54,936 bases of DNA, taken from Phycisphaerae bacterium (GTDB lineage Bacteria; Planctomycetota; Phycisphaerae; UBA1845; JAFGLZ01). Shown piece by piece: positions 1 to 8,304 of the stretch. Under the pieces are notes generated by a model. It ran no database searches. It worked only from the letters and a program-made list of their open reading frames with translations, and was not told the origin of the DNA. Numbering within the stretch: position 1 is the stretch's first letter; each line of letters starts with the position of its first letter. Position numbers and translations under genes: made by a program. The stretch spans positions 1 to 54,936 of the forward strand of contig JAFGLZ010000112.1 in assembly GCA_016927755.1 (NCBI GenBank), read 5' to 3'.

Positions 1-469
1 CGATCGATAGCAGACAGACCGCCCGAACAACCTCCACCACACAGTAAGGCCTCAGCAACCCCCCAATGCCGTCCCCCACCCCCAGCAGCGTCCGAGCCAG
101 AGCGATATGCGCGATCCCCGCAACCACCACCAACACGAACAGGCAGACCGCCAGGAACCCGCCGAGTCCCCCCACCCCCAACCCCACACGAGCTACCGCC
201 CCCGCATACATCGCGATCGACAACACGATCAGTCCATCGATCAGCCGGTTCGCCCGATCGAACTGATACACCTCCGAGAACATCCGCTTCATCGCGCGAT
301 AGACGTAAACCACCACCACGATCGAGACCAGCGAATACCCCCCCTGAATCCCGATCGCCCCGCCCGTCTCCATCCCCCGCGTCAAGGGCCCCACCGCCAA
401 CCCCAGCGCGCCCAGCACCCCCCCAGCAATCGAAAACCACCCCGCCCGCCTGAGCCCCTCAGCGGTCAT
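1..469 (-). CDS. Multi-pass membrane protein, C-terminus cut off by window edge
   Basis: The minus-strand frame starts at the ATG at 469 (MTAEGLRRAGWFSIAGG) and stays open for 156 codons to the first base of the window. It shows at least four hydrophobic stretches: residues about 10-27, 40-55, 76-100 and 103-120. A charged, Tyr-containing loop (YRAMKRMFSEVYQFDRANR) lies between the second and third. This pattern fits an integral inner-membrane protein of unknown function. I recognise no family motif. The long plus-strand frames over the same bases are compositional shadows caused by the very high GC3. The start is reasonable but not strongly supported, because no clear Shine-Dalgarno sequence precedes it. 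Confidence 0.6.
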   Translation of the reverse strand, partial: MTAEGLRRAGWFSIAGGVLGALGLAVGPLTRGMETGGAIGIQGGYSLVSIVVVVYVYRAMKRMFSEVYQFDRANRLIDGLIVLSIAMYAGAVARVGLGVGGLGGFLAVCLFVLVVVAGIAHIALARTLLGVGDGIGGLLRPYCVVEVVRAVCLLSI

Positions 470-640
470 GCCCACACCTGGACTTCCCCCCGCAAAGCGC
501 CCACCCCCCGGGCCCCTGATCGCGGATCCCTATCCCACCACGGATCACCAACCCCCTTCTCCCGAAGGAGGCCAACACGGAGCCTCGCCACCAACCTCGA
601 TCGGAGGATCCCATGCCCACCAAACCAAATCCAACAACCC

Positions 641-980
641 GCCATCTCATCCCCCCCGACCCGACACCGCCAAACCCCAACGCCCCGCATTCCGGCGCAT
701 TCCCGCGCATCTCGGTGCATTGTGGGACATTCCGGGACATTTCGAGACATTGCCCACCCCCCTCGACGTGTCACGGCCAGGCCAGACGATGCCGGAGATC
801 GCTGGAAAACGGGGTATTCCGGTGCATTCCGGTACATCATGCAACATCACCCCAGACCTCGAACGACCCGCATTCCGACGCATTCCCGCGCATCTCGGTG
901 CATTGTGGGACATTTCGGGACATTTCGAGACATCGCCCACCCACCCCCTCTCCCTTCTTACTTCTCTCTTCTTACTTCCC
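641..980 (-). repeat. Composite decamer repeat element, copy A
   Basis: Read on the minus strand, the element begins with a purine-rich tract (about 980-950) directly after the stop codon of the oxidoreductase gene. An array of seven 10-bp units follows (about 933-862), each carrying ATG, of the type GAAATGTCCC then GGAATGCGCG. Next comes a non-periodic module (about 843-766, ending in CTGGCCGTGACACGT), then a second seven-unit array (about 751-676). It closes with a conserved end (GTTTGGCGGTGTCG, then a G-run and GATGGCGG). The same modules in the same order recur at 44883-45411 on the other strand. Frames crossing the element (MSRNVPECPTM-like peptides) are by-products of the ATG-rich decamers. 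The rest of the 470-983 gap holds nothing I can identify. Confidence 0.85.
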
Positions 981-983
981 TCT

Positions 984-2120
984 TCACTCGATCTCCACCC
1001 ACTCCCCACAAGCCGCCGACTCGATACTCGCCTCCAGAACCCGCTGCAGGTACACCCCCTCCGACAGCGACGGCGCTGCCTCAGCATCGTCAGCGATCGC
1101 CTTGAGGAAGGAGTAGAGGCAATGAACGTGTCCCCGCGTCCACCCGACCGTCGCCTTCGGCCCCGGAAACTTCCCCCCGGGCCCCGGGTACCGCTGAACC
1201 GTCGCCAACCGCTGCCACCCCCGGGCGCCGCCGAAGTCCCCATCGGGTTTCCGCGCGTCATAGACCTCCAGGAAGTTCGGCTCCATCAGCCGAAACCGCA
1301 TCGCCCCGTCGCGCCCATGCAGCTCGAACCACAGGTCGTCCTCCGTCCCCGTCGCGATCTTGCTCACCTCGACCGTCCCGAACGCCCCGTCCTTCGCGCG
1401 CAGCAGCATCGTCGCCGCGTCCTCGACGTCGATCGGCATCGTCGTCCCCGGCCTGTCCAGGCTCGGACGCTCCCGCACCCAGATCCGGCTCGTGCAGCAC
1501 ACGCTCCGGAACCGCCCGATCAGGTGGTGCATCAAGTCGATGATGTGCGGGCCGAGATCGCGAATCACCCCGCCCCCCGCCGCCGCCGTCGACTTCCAGT
1601 TCACCGCCCGATTCGCATCCACGCTCCCACCGTGCAGATACGCCGCCCGAAAGTGCGTGATCGGCCCCAGAAACCCCTCGTCCGCGAGTTGCTTCGCCCG
1701 AAGCGTCGCCGGAAAGAACCGATTCTGAAGAACCACCTGCGACTTGCCCCGATACCCCGCCAGCAAGCCCGCGATCTCCTCGGCCTCAGCCAGGCTCGCC
1801 GTCACCGGCTTCTCGCAGTAGATGTGCTTGCCCGCCTTCATCGCCGCCTTGAGTTGCGGCAGATGCTGATGGTTCGGCGTACAGATGTGAACCACGTCAA
1901 CGTCGTCCGCCTCAATGACGGCCATCGGATCCGTCGTCCATCGCTCGTACCCCCCGGCCTCCGCCGCCTGACGCGCGCCCGCCTCCGTCCTCCGGCACAC
2001 GACCTTCAGCGACACCCCAACCGCCGGCGGATCGTAGTACATCGGAATCGTCTTGTGCGCGAACGTATGCATCTTCCCCATGAACCCGTATCCCAACATG
2101 CCGATCCCAAGCGTCTTCAT
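984..2120 (-). CDS. Gfo/Idh/MocA family NAD(P)-dependent oxidoreductase
   Basis: This is a 378-residue cytoplasmic oxidoreductase of the glucose-fructose/inositol dehydrogenase family. It has an N-terminal Rossmann motif, GMLGYGFMGKMH (residues 7-18), the NHQH segment near 84-87 and the family EKP motif at 103-105 (YCEKPVT). The GGGVIRDLGPHIIDLMHH stretch in the C-terminal domain is where the family keeps its catalytic His and Asp. The likely substrate is a sugar or polyol, but the sequence does not say which. The ATG at 2120 is preceded by AGAGGTGA at a good distance. A GTG nine bases upstream overlaps the previous stop codon but lies inside that ribosome site. It is the last gene of a three-gene operon with the GH31 and DUF3352-like genes, so a role in handling liberated sugars is a fair inference. 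Confidence 0.9.
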   Translation of the reverse strand: MKTLGIGMLGYGFMGKMHTFAHKTIPMYYDPPAVGVSLKVVCRRTEAGARQAAEAGGYERWTTDPMAVIEADDVDVVHICTPNHQHLPQLKAAMKAGKHIYCEKPVTASLAEAEEIAGLLAGYRGKSQVVLQNRFFPATLRAKQLADEGFLGPITHFRAAYLHGGSVDANRAVNWKSTAAAGGGVIRDLGPHIIDLMHHLIGRFRSVCCTSRIWVRERPSLDRPGTTMPIDVEDAATMLLRAKDGAFGTVEVSKIATGTEDDLWFELHGRDGAMRFRLMEPNFLEVYDARKPDGDFGGARGWQRLATVQRYPGPGGKFPGPKATVGWTRGHVHCLYSFLKAIADDAEAAPSLSEGVYLQRVLEASIESAACGEWVEIE

Positions 2121-2125
2121 CGCAA

Positions 2126-3910
2126 TCACCTCTGCCCAGTGGCCCCCGGCTCCCCGTCGGATACGCAGGCATGGAGCATAAGCCCTCCCGGCCGCCCGGT
2201 CACGCTCACCCCGATCGCAGAGTGCGTCAGAACGGTCCCTAGGATCTCACGACCGATCCCCTCGACCGAGAACAGCGGAATCGGATACCTCGAGCCTGTC
2301 GCCTGCGTCGAAGTCCCACTCCTCGCCAGCGAGCTGATCGACGACGAGCCCTCATTCGCCGCAACGTACACCATACCCGTAGCCACGTCAGGCAAACCCC
2401 GACGCACCGCGCGATACCGCCTTGACTCGGCCAATGACGTCCCGGCGCGATGGCTCACCAGCGCTCGCCGCATCGCCTCCACCGACAGCGTCACCAGCCA
2501 CGTGTCCCCGACGAACGCCATCGAGAACTCCGCCCCCAAGATCGGCTTGCCGTCTGCCCGCAAGACGTGCACTCGATGCCCGTCGATCTCCTCGATCTCC
2601 CACCGCACGCCCTGGTTGGCTACCATGCCCGCCGTCGCCAGCATCTGCCATGCTTGGAGAATCTGCTCCGGCTCGCGCACCTTCACGCCCAGAATGGGCT
2701 GCATCGCCAGCAACGTCTCTCGCGAGAACCCGCCCGCGAGCGCCTCACCTGGCGGAATCCGCCCGGCCACGAACCAATCGCCCTCGGTTCGACACAGGAT
2801 GTCGCGATGCACGTTCACGCCGAACTGCCCCGCCGCTCCGTTGAACTGCACCGCGCTGGCCGCCATCTCAGGAACGATCGGCGCAATCAGCTCCCAGAAC
2901 CGCGTGCTCAACAGAGCCCCGCTTCCCGGATTGACCGCCGTCAGCAGCTCGTACGCCTCGGGCACGAACTCCGAGCCAAACAAGCCACTGACGGGCGCGC
3001 ATTCGAGAACCCCGAGCACACCGGATGGTGTCGACGTCGTCAGGCAGCACACGCGCGCCTCAACCCGCTCTCTCCGGAACCGCAGCGTTCCTCCGATCGC
3101 ACGAAGTCGATCAAGCCCCAACACTCGGATCCGCTCATCCCCTTCTGCCTTCAGCGAGCCGTTTCCTTTACGCGGCATCGCGCGTCGGGCATTCACGAAG
3201 AAGAACAAGTTGCCCTCACCCCCGAGCGCCGTTTCGCGTCGCACTTCCTGGTACTCGGGCAGATCGGCCAACCGATCCCTCTCGTCGCCGAATGCCCGCA
3301 AGACCGAGCCGAGCGTGCTGATCGACCCCAACATGAACCATCGATCAACCCGCGCCATGTTGACCATGCTGAATCCTGGGAGCGGGTACGTCTCGATCAC
3401 AGCGCCGCCTTGATTGAACCGTACGAAGCCCTTACTCCTTGTGCTCCTTGATCTAAGGCGCGGACGAACCCTCTCGGCAAGCAGCCGGTCCACCGCCTCG
3501 CCCGACCGCCCAACGTCCAACACCAACGCCCAACCGAACCCGCTGAGGATCGGGTCCTGCCGTAGATTGAACAGCAGCAGACCAACCTGATCCGCGTGTC
3601 GCTCGATCGTCTTCCAGAACGGCACCCCGCTGTACATCAGGCTGACGATCTCCAGGGCCGAGAAGAACCCCTTCAGCTTCCCATCAAGCGCCGGATCGCT
3701 CGCCACCGACCGGTACAGTGGCGAATCAACCAGGCCCTCCCGCAGCGCGCCTGGGTTGTCCGCAATCACGATCGCCAACACCTCGGCCGGTGCCGCGTTA
3801 GCAAGTTCAGCGAGGGCAGGAGCCGAGCTCGCGCGCTCTTCCGCCGAGCATCGGACGACCGCTGTCGCGCCCACGACCAGAGCGAGCAACCATCTCGAAA
3901 ACGTCACCAC
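2126..3910 (-). CDS. Secreted DUF3352-like protein of unknown function
   Basis: The protein has 594 residues from a GTG at 3910, preceded by GGGGAA at suitable spacing. A longer frame to 4024 would overlap the upstream gene and lacks a ribosome site. A signal peptide (VVTFSRWLLALVVGATAVVRCSA) suggests export. The mature part starts with a segment (ELANAAPAEVLAIVIADNPGA) like the opening of DUF3352 proteins, in which a candidate score is computed per subunit-like repeat. Other blocks are GNLFFFVNARRAMP and GDTWLVTLSVEAMRRAL. No catalytic motif is visible. It sits 32 bp after the GH31 stop, and its TGA overlaps the ribosome-site region of the oxidoreductase, so the three genes are very probably co-transcribed. 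The DUF3352 assignment is from pattern memory and is tentative. Confidence 0.7.
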   Translation of the reverse strand: MVTFSRWLLALVVGATAVVRCSAEERASSAPALAELANAAPAEVLAIVIADNPGALREGLVDSPLYRSVASDPALDGKLKGFFSALEIVSLMYSGVPFWKTIERHADQVGLLLFNLRQDPILSGFGWALVLDVGRSGEAVDRLLAERVRPRLRSRSTRSKGFVRFNQGGAVIETYPLPGFSMVNMARVDRWFMLGSISTLGSVLRAFGDERDRLADLPEYQEVRRETALGGEGNLFFFVNARRAMPRKGNGSLKAEGDERIRVLGLDRLRAIGGTLRFRRERVEARVCCLTTSTPSGVLGVLECAPVSGLFGSEFVPEAYELLTAVNPGSGALLSTRFWELIAPIVPEMAASAVQFNGAAGQFGVNVHRDILCRTEGDWFVAGRIPPGEALAGGFSRETLLAMQPILGVKVREPEQILQAWQMLATAGMVANQGVRWEIEEIDGHRVHVLRADGKPILGAEFSMAFVGDTWLVTLSVEAMRRALVSHRAGTSLAESRRYRAVRRGLPDVATGMVYVAANEGSSSISSLARSGTSTQATGSRYPIPLFSVEGIGREILGTVLTHSAIGVSVTGRPGGLMLHACVSDGEPGATGQR

Positions 3911-3942
3911 GTCGCATGTTCCCCGAATGGCCGTTCCCCCGA

Positions 3943-6375
3943 CTAGAACACGATTCTGAGGTCCACCGCTCCCCCTGATCCAACAACGACCTTGGCAGCT
4001 CGTTGCGAGGAATCGTACCACCATCGCTCACCCGGCGACGTCGCCGTGGATGTGCCGCCGCCTGCTTCGGCAATCTCCCGTCCACACCAGACCACGCGTT
4101 GAGGTCGAACGCCGTAGACGACAAACCCGCCGAGCTCTCCCCATGGTTCCTCGCAGCTCAGCACCCACTCCCCATCCGATCGCCTCGCCGAAACCGTCAC
4201 CGTCCGTTGTGGCGTCACATGAAGCCTGCGTTCCGACGCATTGGCATCGTTCGCCGACGCGACCAGGCACAGCCGTTTCCCGGACCTCATCGAACGCCCC
4301 CAAGCCAGCGAGCGATCCTCGAGCTCCGCGGGCAGAATCGCCCCCGGACGCAGCATCAAAGGCTCCTGTCCATAGTCCGCCGGCCGATCCACCCACGTCC
4401 CGCCGTTGAACGTCTCCCCCGTTCGCAGATCGGTCCAAACGCCTTCGCCGGGAACGTAGACACGGCAAGTCTGTTCCTCGCTCGTGACCGGAACGACCCA
4501 CAAGTCGGGCCCCAAGCAGTAGGACCGCTGCACCTCTCGAACCGCCACGTCGTCGGGGAACTCCAGATAGCCGATCCGCATCAGCGGAACGCCCGTGCGA
4601 TGCGCCTCGATCGCCAGCGAGTAGATCGCAGGCAGCAGGTTCATCCGCAGCCATGCGTAGAACCTGTAGACTCGTACCGCTCGCTCGCCGAACCGCCACG
4701 GCTCGCGCGGCGAGCACCCATGCGCCCGCATGAGCGGACTCATTGCCGCAAACGCAACCCACCGGTTGTAGACAGCCTCAGTCAACGGCTCGAACGGCCG
4801 CGGCAGCAACCCCCCGATGTCGCTCCCCCAGAACGGGAATCCGCTTGCCCCAAAGCTGAGCCCGCCGTGGATCACCGACTCCAGCCCGTCGAAGCTCTCC
4901 GGATGGTCCCCCGCGAAGTAGCAGACGTACTGCTGACTGCCCGGCCAGGCCGATCTGGCGAACAGCACGAAGTCGTCCCCGCGCGCCTCGCGAAAGACCT
5001 GATTGAAGACCTTGTGATAGAACACGCAGTATCGGTTGTGCATCCGCCGACCCGTCTGCCCGTTGTGAAACACCGAGTCGATCGATACGTCGTCCGCGTC
5101 GTCCACCATGGTCCCCGCCAGACCAAGTCGAAGCCAGTCCCGGAACTCCATGCGGATGTATTTGAGTGCCTCGGGGTGCGTGAAGTCGAAGTACGGCAGA
5201 CCTTGTCGAAAGCAGCCGCGCGGCACGGTAAACACCGACCCGTCCGCGCGGTGCACAAGGACGTGCTCGTAGTCCTTGGGCCTCAGTTGGCGAACCACCG
5301 CCTTCGCCCACTGATCCGGCGTCGGGCTCCGCCAGCCGAAGACGCGAACGTTCCTTCCGGCCAGCCCCTGATACAGCCTCGCATCTCCGGCGGACGGTCC
5401 CTCCGCGTACAGTCCGCCGTGCGGGATGTCGAGCGCCTCGAACCGTTTCACGACGCTCAGCATCTCGCCGACCGCATCTCCCTTGACCAGGCTTCCCCGC
5501 CGCCACGCCCCCGCCTCGCGCCCCATCCAAGGCTCAAACGCCCATCTGGGAGGCAGCAGCGGACGACCGGTCAGCCCGCAGAGATAGCCCAACGAGACCT
5601 TGGGATCGGCATGGCAAAGGACGTAGACGTCAAGAACCGGACCGTCGGCGACGATCGACCCCTCCTCCGTTCGCGACGCGCCCATATCGCAGTCCAGCCG
5701 ATACGACGTATCCCAGAACAGACCGTACCCACGCGAGCTCAGGAAGAAAGGGCTGTTCTTGTAGGCGGTCGACCGAATCCCCAGGAAGCTGCCCATGCCC
5801 GCGTCGACGCCCCATATCTTGACCGTCTCGCCTCGTTGGTTCACGGCGTTGAACCGCTCACCGAAGCCGTAGAACGCCTCCCCCGCCGCCACCTCAAAGC
5901 GGAGTCGCCATCCCTCGACCTGCCCGCCCCGAACGTCAGCAGCGACCTCTTGTGCCCGCCAGATCGCTCGCCCGTCGCGCCCCCTGATGACGATACTGAA
6001 CGGATTCCGGCGGATGACCACACGGACAGAATCCGCCTCGCCTGACTCGGGGGCGATCTCGATACCCCCGCTTGCACCGTCCCTGACGGCCACTCGGTCT
6101 TTCAGCCTCCCCCGACCGAGGAAATCCCCCTGACTCCCGCCATGGAGCCTGACAACATCCAGTTCCGGAAAGCCGATCTCGAGCGATTGATCGCGCTGAT
6201 TCCCCCCCGACGAACACCGCAACGAGACCGACGTACGCCCTGCCTGGTACCCGATGACATTGTGGAGGCAGGACCACCGCCGCTGCTCGGCGGCGCCAGC
6301 CGGCCTCGTCGTTGAGGGCCTGACGGGGGCAGCAATCAGACAGCAAACAAGGCAGAGGGTGTGGCTCGATATCAT
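3943..6375 (-). CDS. Secreted glycoside hydrolase family 31 (alpha-glucosidase/xylosidase type)
   Basis: An 810-residue GH31 enzyme with an N-terminal export signal (MISSHTLCLVCCLIAAPVRP). The N-terminal beta-sandwich contains YGFGERFNAVNQRG (169-182). The TIM barrel carries the usual late motifs: FARSAWPGSQQY (472-483), the acid/base loop FAGDHPESF with Asp490, and GFPFWGSDIGG (512-522). The nucleophile region reads GTMVDDADD (421-429), so Asp425 takes the place of the catalytic Asp. The family's usual Glu three residues later is Asp428. A C-terminal beta domain includes the GEGVWTDLRTGETFNGG stretch. It probably removes alpha-linked glucose or xylose from oligosaccharides outside the cytoplasm. 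It is first in the operon with the DUF3352-like and Gfo/Idh genes. The exact substrate cannot be read from the sequence. Confidence 0.9.
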   Translation of the reverse strand: MISSHTLCLVCCLIAAPVRPSTTRPAGAAEQRRWSCLHNVIGYQAGRTSVSLRCSSGGNQRDQSLEIGFPELDVVRLHGGSQGDFLGRGRLKDRVAVRDGASGGIEIAPESGEADSVRVVIRRNPFSIVIRGRDGRAIWRAQEVAADVRGGQVEGWRLRFEVAAGEAFYGFGERFNAVNQRGETVKIWGVDAGMGSFLGIRSTAYKNSPFFLSSRGYGLFWDTSYRLDCDMGASRTEEGSIVADGPVLDVYVLCHADPKVSLGYLCGLTGRPLLPPRWAFEPWMGREAGAWRRGSLVKGDAVGEMLSVVKRFEALDIPHGGLYAEGPSAGDARLYQGLAGRNVRVFGWRSPTPDQWAKAVVRQLRPKDYEHVLVHRADGSVFTVPRGCFRQGLPYFDFTHPEALKYIRMEFRDWLRLGLAGTMVDDADDVSIDSVFHNGQTGRRMHNRYCVFYHKVFNQVFREARGDDFVLFARSAWPGSQQYVCYFAGDHPESFDGLESVIHGGLSFGASGFPFWGSDIGGLLPRPFEPLTEAVYNRWVAFAAMSPLMRAHGCSPREPWRFGERAVRVYRFYAWLRMNLLPAIYSLAIEAHRTGVPLMRIGYLEFPDDVAVREVQRSYCLGPDLWVVPVTSEEQTCRVYVPGEGVWTDLRTGETFNGGTWVDRPADYGQEPLMLRPGAILPAELEDRSLAWGRSMRSGKRLCLVASANDANASERRLHVTPQRTVTVSARRSDGEWVLSCEEPWGELGGFVVYGVRPQRVVWCGREIAEAGGGTSTATSPGERWWYDSSQRAAKVVVGSGGAVDLRIVF

Positions 6376-6642
6376 CGGGTCACGGGCAGCCGTTCAGACC
6401 GCATGTACGTAGGCAACTCAGCCACGGCACCATGGATGCGTTGCCATGTCGTTGGGGTAGGTCGAGATCGGACCTCGCCACTCGACAGGCCCGTTTTCTC
6501 AGTGCGCGTCATCCTAGCAGACGTCCCGTCGAGCATCAAACTTGGGTTGCCCCAGCCCGCGTTCCCGCACGGCGACGACTCCCGGCTGGACCGATGTGAG
6601 GGTCCGGTAACCACTCGCCCCAACGAAGCGGGCAGCGGAGTG

Positions 6643-6670
6643 TTGTTTGCGGCTCAAGGCACGGTATAAT
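6643..6670 (+). promoter_or_regulatory. Sigma-70-type promoter for the HAF-repeat gene
   Basis: TTGTTT at 6643-6648 and a perfect TATAAT at 6665-6670 are separated by 16 bp. Transcription should start near 6677, leaving a leader of about 265 nt before the HAF-repeat gene at 6943. The rest of 6376-6642 contains nothing I can identify. Confidence 0.7.
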
Positions 6671-6677
6671 CATGGAT

Positions 6678-6815
6678 GTGGAGTCTCCCCGGACTCCCGC
6701 GGGCTGAAGACACGAGCGGCAGCCCGCCGGTGGGGTTGTAAGACCACTCTGAATAGCAGCGAACCCACACGCTGACGGAAGTAGCGTCAATACTGAGTTA
6801 GCGGTGGCCGCACAG
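6678..6815 (+). ncRNA. Candidate structured leader RNA, class unknown
   Basis: Directly after the predicted transcription start there are several short helices in a row. GGAGTC (6680-6685) pairs with GACTCC (6692-6697) around a six-base loop. GCGGGCT (6699-6705) pairs with AGCCCGC (6721-6727). GTGGG (6730-6734) can pair with CCCAC (6764-6768). TGACG (6773-6777) pairs with CGTCA (6785-6789) around GAAGTAG. A final GCGG-TGG-CCGC hairpin lies near 6801-6811. I do not recognise it as a known riboswitch. It could be a ligand-sensing leader, a protein-binding leader or a small RNA. Structure was judged by eye only. Confidence 0.4.
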
Positions 6816-6942
6816 TAAGCCTCCCCCTTGCTTGTGCCGAGCCGTGTTTGTCGGACCGGAATACGCGCGTCCTCTTATCGAAGCGAAACGAGTCCTTCAC
6901 AAGTGCGCTGGTTCGCACTGAGGGCAAGGTGGAGAAAACGAA

Positions 6943-8304
6943 ATGAGATCTCACGGGAGTTTCGGCATCGCACTGGTGGGTTGTGGCGCCCTCCTGATCG
7001 CAGCGGCCCTGCCGGTGCCCTCCATGGGCCAAGCGTACACGGTAGTCGACCTCGGCACCCTTAGCGGTGGCACCGTCGAGGTCTACGCCACCAGTCTTAA
7101 CGACGACGCTGCGGTGGTCGGCTGGGTTGAGAACACCGGCACGGGCGTGGCGCAAGCCTTCCTATGGGACAGCGGCACGATGAGCCCGCTAGGAACGCTC
7201 GGCGGGGCCGACAGTTTTGGCCTGCAAGTCAATTCCAGCGGCGCCGTGGTGGGCCAGTCAAACCTGACCGGGCTCTCTACCCCGCGCGCCTTTCGCTACT
7301 CGGCAGGAACGATGACCGACCTGGGCACGCTCAGCGCCCTTTCCTCGGTCAGTTCTGCCGAGGGCCTCAACGATGCCGGCAAGGTGGCTGGCTGGTCGGT
7401 AACCGCCACCTCCGCCTCTCATGCCTTCGTCTGGCAGTCCGGGACGATGTCAGATCTCGGCACCCTTGGCGGCTACACCGACAGCCTGGGCATGGACATC
7501 AACAACAACGGTAAGGTCGTGGGCTGGAACGAGAAGCTGGGGCTTCCCGATCGGGCGTTCCTCTGGAGCGCCGCCGGGATGACGAACCTTGGGACGCTGA
7601 CGGGCTTCGACAGCAACGACATTCAGGCCTACGCGATCAACGACAACGACCAGGTCGTCGGACTGGCCGGCAGCGAGACCGCTCAGACGGGGCGTGGCTT
7701 CCTCTGGCAGACCGGCACGATGACCAACATCGGCACCCTGGGCGGCAACTACAGCTATGCCTCGGGACTGAACGATGCCGGGCAGGTCGTGGGCGAATCG
7801 AAGACGGCCGGCGGCCAGCTCCACGCATTCGTCTGGAAGAACGGCGTCATGAAGGACTTGAACGACGAGATCGACCCCGCCAGCGGCTGGGTCCTCGAAC
7901 GAGCCACCGACATCAACTCGTCAGGCCAAATCACCGGATACGGAACCCACACCGGCAACGTCCGGTCATTCCTCCTGACGCTTGCCGACCCGAACGATCC
8001 GAACACGCCGATCGACCCCAATGAGCCGACGGACCCGAACGATCCGACCGATCCCAACGAGCCGACGGATCCAAACATCCCGACCGACCCGAACCAGACC
8101 ACGGACCCGAACCAAACCACCGATCCCAATCAGACCACCGACCCGAATCAGACGACCGATCCCAACCAGACCACGGATCCGAACGGAACGACCACGCCGC
8201 CTCCCGCTGGTTGCTGCGGTGCCGCCGGACCGATGCCTTTGGCCGTCACGTTCATGGTGATGTGCTGGTTCGGTCTGGGACGGGCGGTTAGGAGGAGGCA
8301 GTAG
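6943..8304 (+). CDS. Secreted HAF-repeat protein with DPN-rich linker and C-terminal sorting signal
   Basis: The protein has 453 residues and a clear signal peptide (IALVGCGALLIAAALPVPSMGQA). About seven repeats follow (residues 30-330) of the HAF type, each roughly [FY]-[LV]-W-x2-GTM-x2-LGTLGG followed by a block like SxGLNDAGQVVG. These read as beta-propeller-like or extracellular repeats. Residues about 349-415 are a DPN[EQ]PTDPN low-complexity linker. The tail has a Cys-Gly segment (GCCGAAGP), a hydrophobic helix (LAVTFMVMCWFGLG) and basic residues (RAVRRRQ), the tripartite layout of a sorting signal that anchors or processes exported proteins. The start is the ATG at 6943 with GGTGGAG upstream. 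It is transcribed alone from the promoter at 6643. The function is probably structural or on the cell surface. Confidence 0.85.
   Translation: MRSHGSFGIALVGCGALLIAAALPVPSMGQAYTVVDLGTLSGGTVEVYATSLNDDAAVVGWVENTGTGVAQAFLWDSGTMSPLGTLGGADSFGLQVNSSGAVVGQSNLTGLSTPRAFRYSAGTMTDLGTLSALSSVSSAEGLNDAGKVAGWSVTATSASHAFVWQSGTMSDLGTLGGYTDSLGMDINNNGKVVGWNEKLGLPDRAFLWSAAGMTNLGTLTGFDSNDIQAYAINDNDQVVGLAGSETAQTGRGFLWQTGTMTNIGTLGGNYSYASGLNDAGQVVGESKTAGGQLHAFVWKNGVMKDLNDEIDPASGWVLERATDINSSGQITGYGTHTGNVRSFLLTLADPNDPNTPIDPNEPTDPNDPTDPNEPTDPNIPTDPNQTTDPNQTTDPNQTTDPNQTTDPNQTTDPNGTTTPPPAGCCGAAGPMPLAVTFMVMCWFGLGRAVRRRQ
7987..8187 (+). repeat. In-frame low-complexity repeat encoding DPN-x-x-T/P
   Basis: About eleven imperfect 18-bp units (gay-ccs-aac plus three codons) encode DPNEPT, DPNDPT and then five near-identical DPNQTT units. 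The more uniform 3' part suggests recent slippage or unequal crossing-over. It forms the extended, acidic linker between the HAF repeats and the sorting signal. Confidence 0.85.

Noticed and set aside
459..740. Minus-strand ORFs around copy A
   Set aside because: Same reason: they follow the decamer arrays and lack any conserved protein.
107..3413. Very long plus-strand open frames over 1-3400 (up to 981 codons)
   Set aside because: They oppose genes with clear families (Gfo/Idh, DUF3352-like). Their peptides are Pro/Arg/His-rich, as expected for the antisense of high-GC3 genes.
4003..6045. A 680-codon plus-strand frame opposite GH31
   Set aside because: GH31 catalytic motifs are on the minus strand. 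The plus frame has shadow composition.
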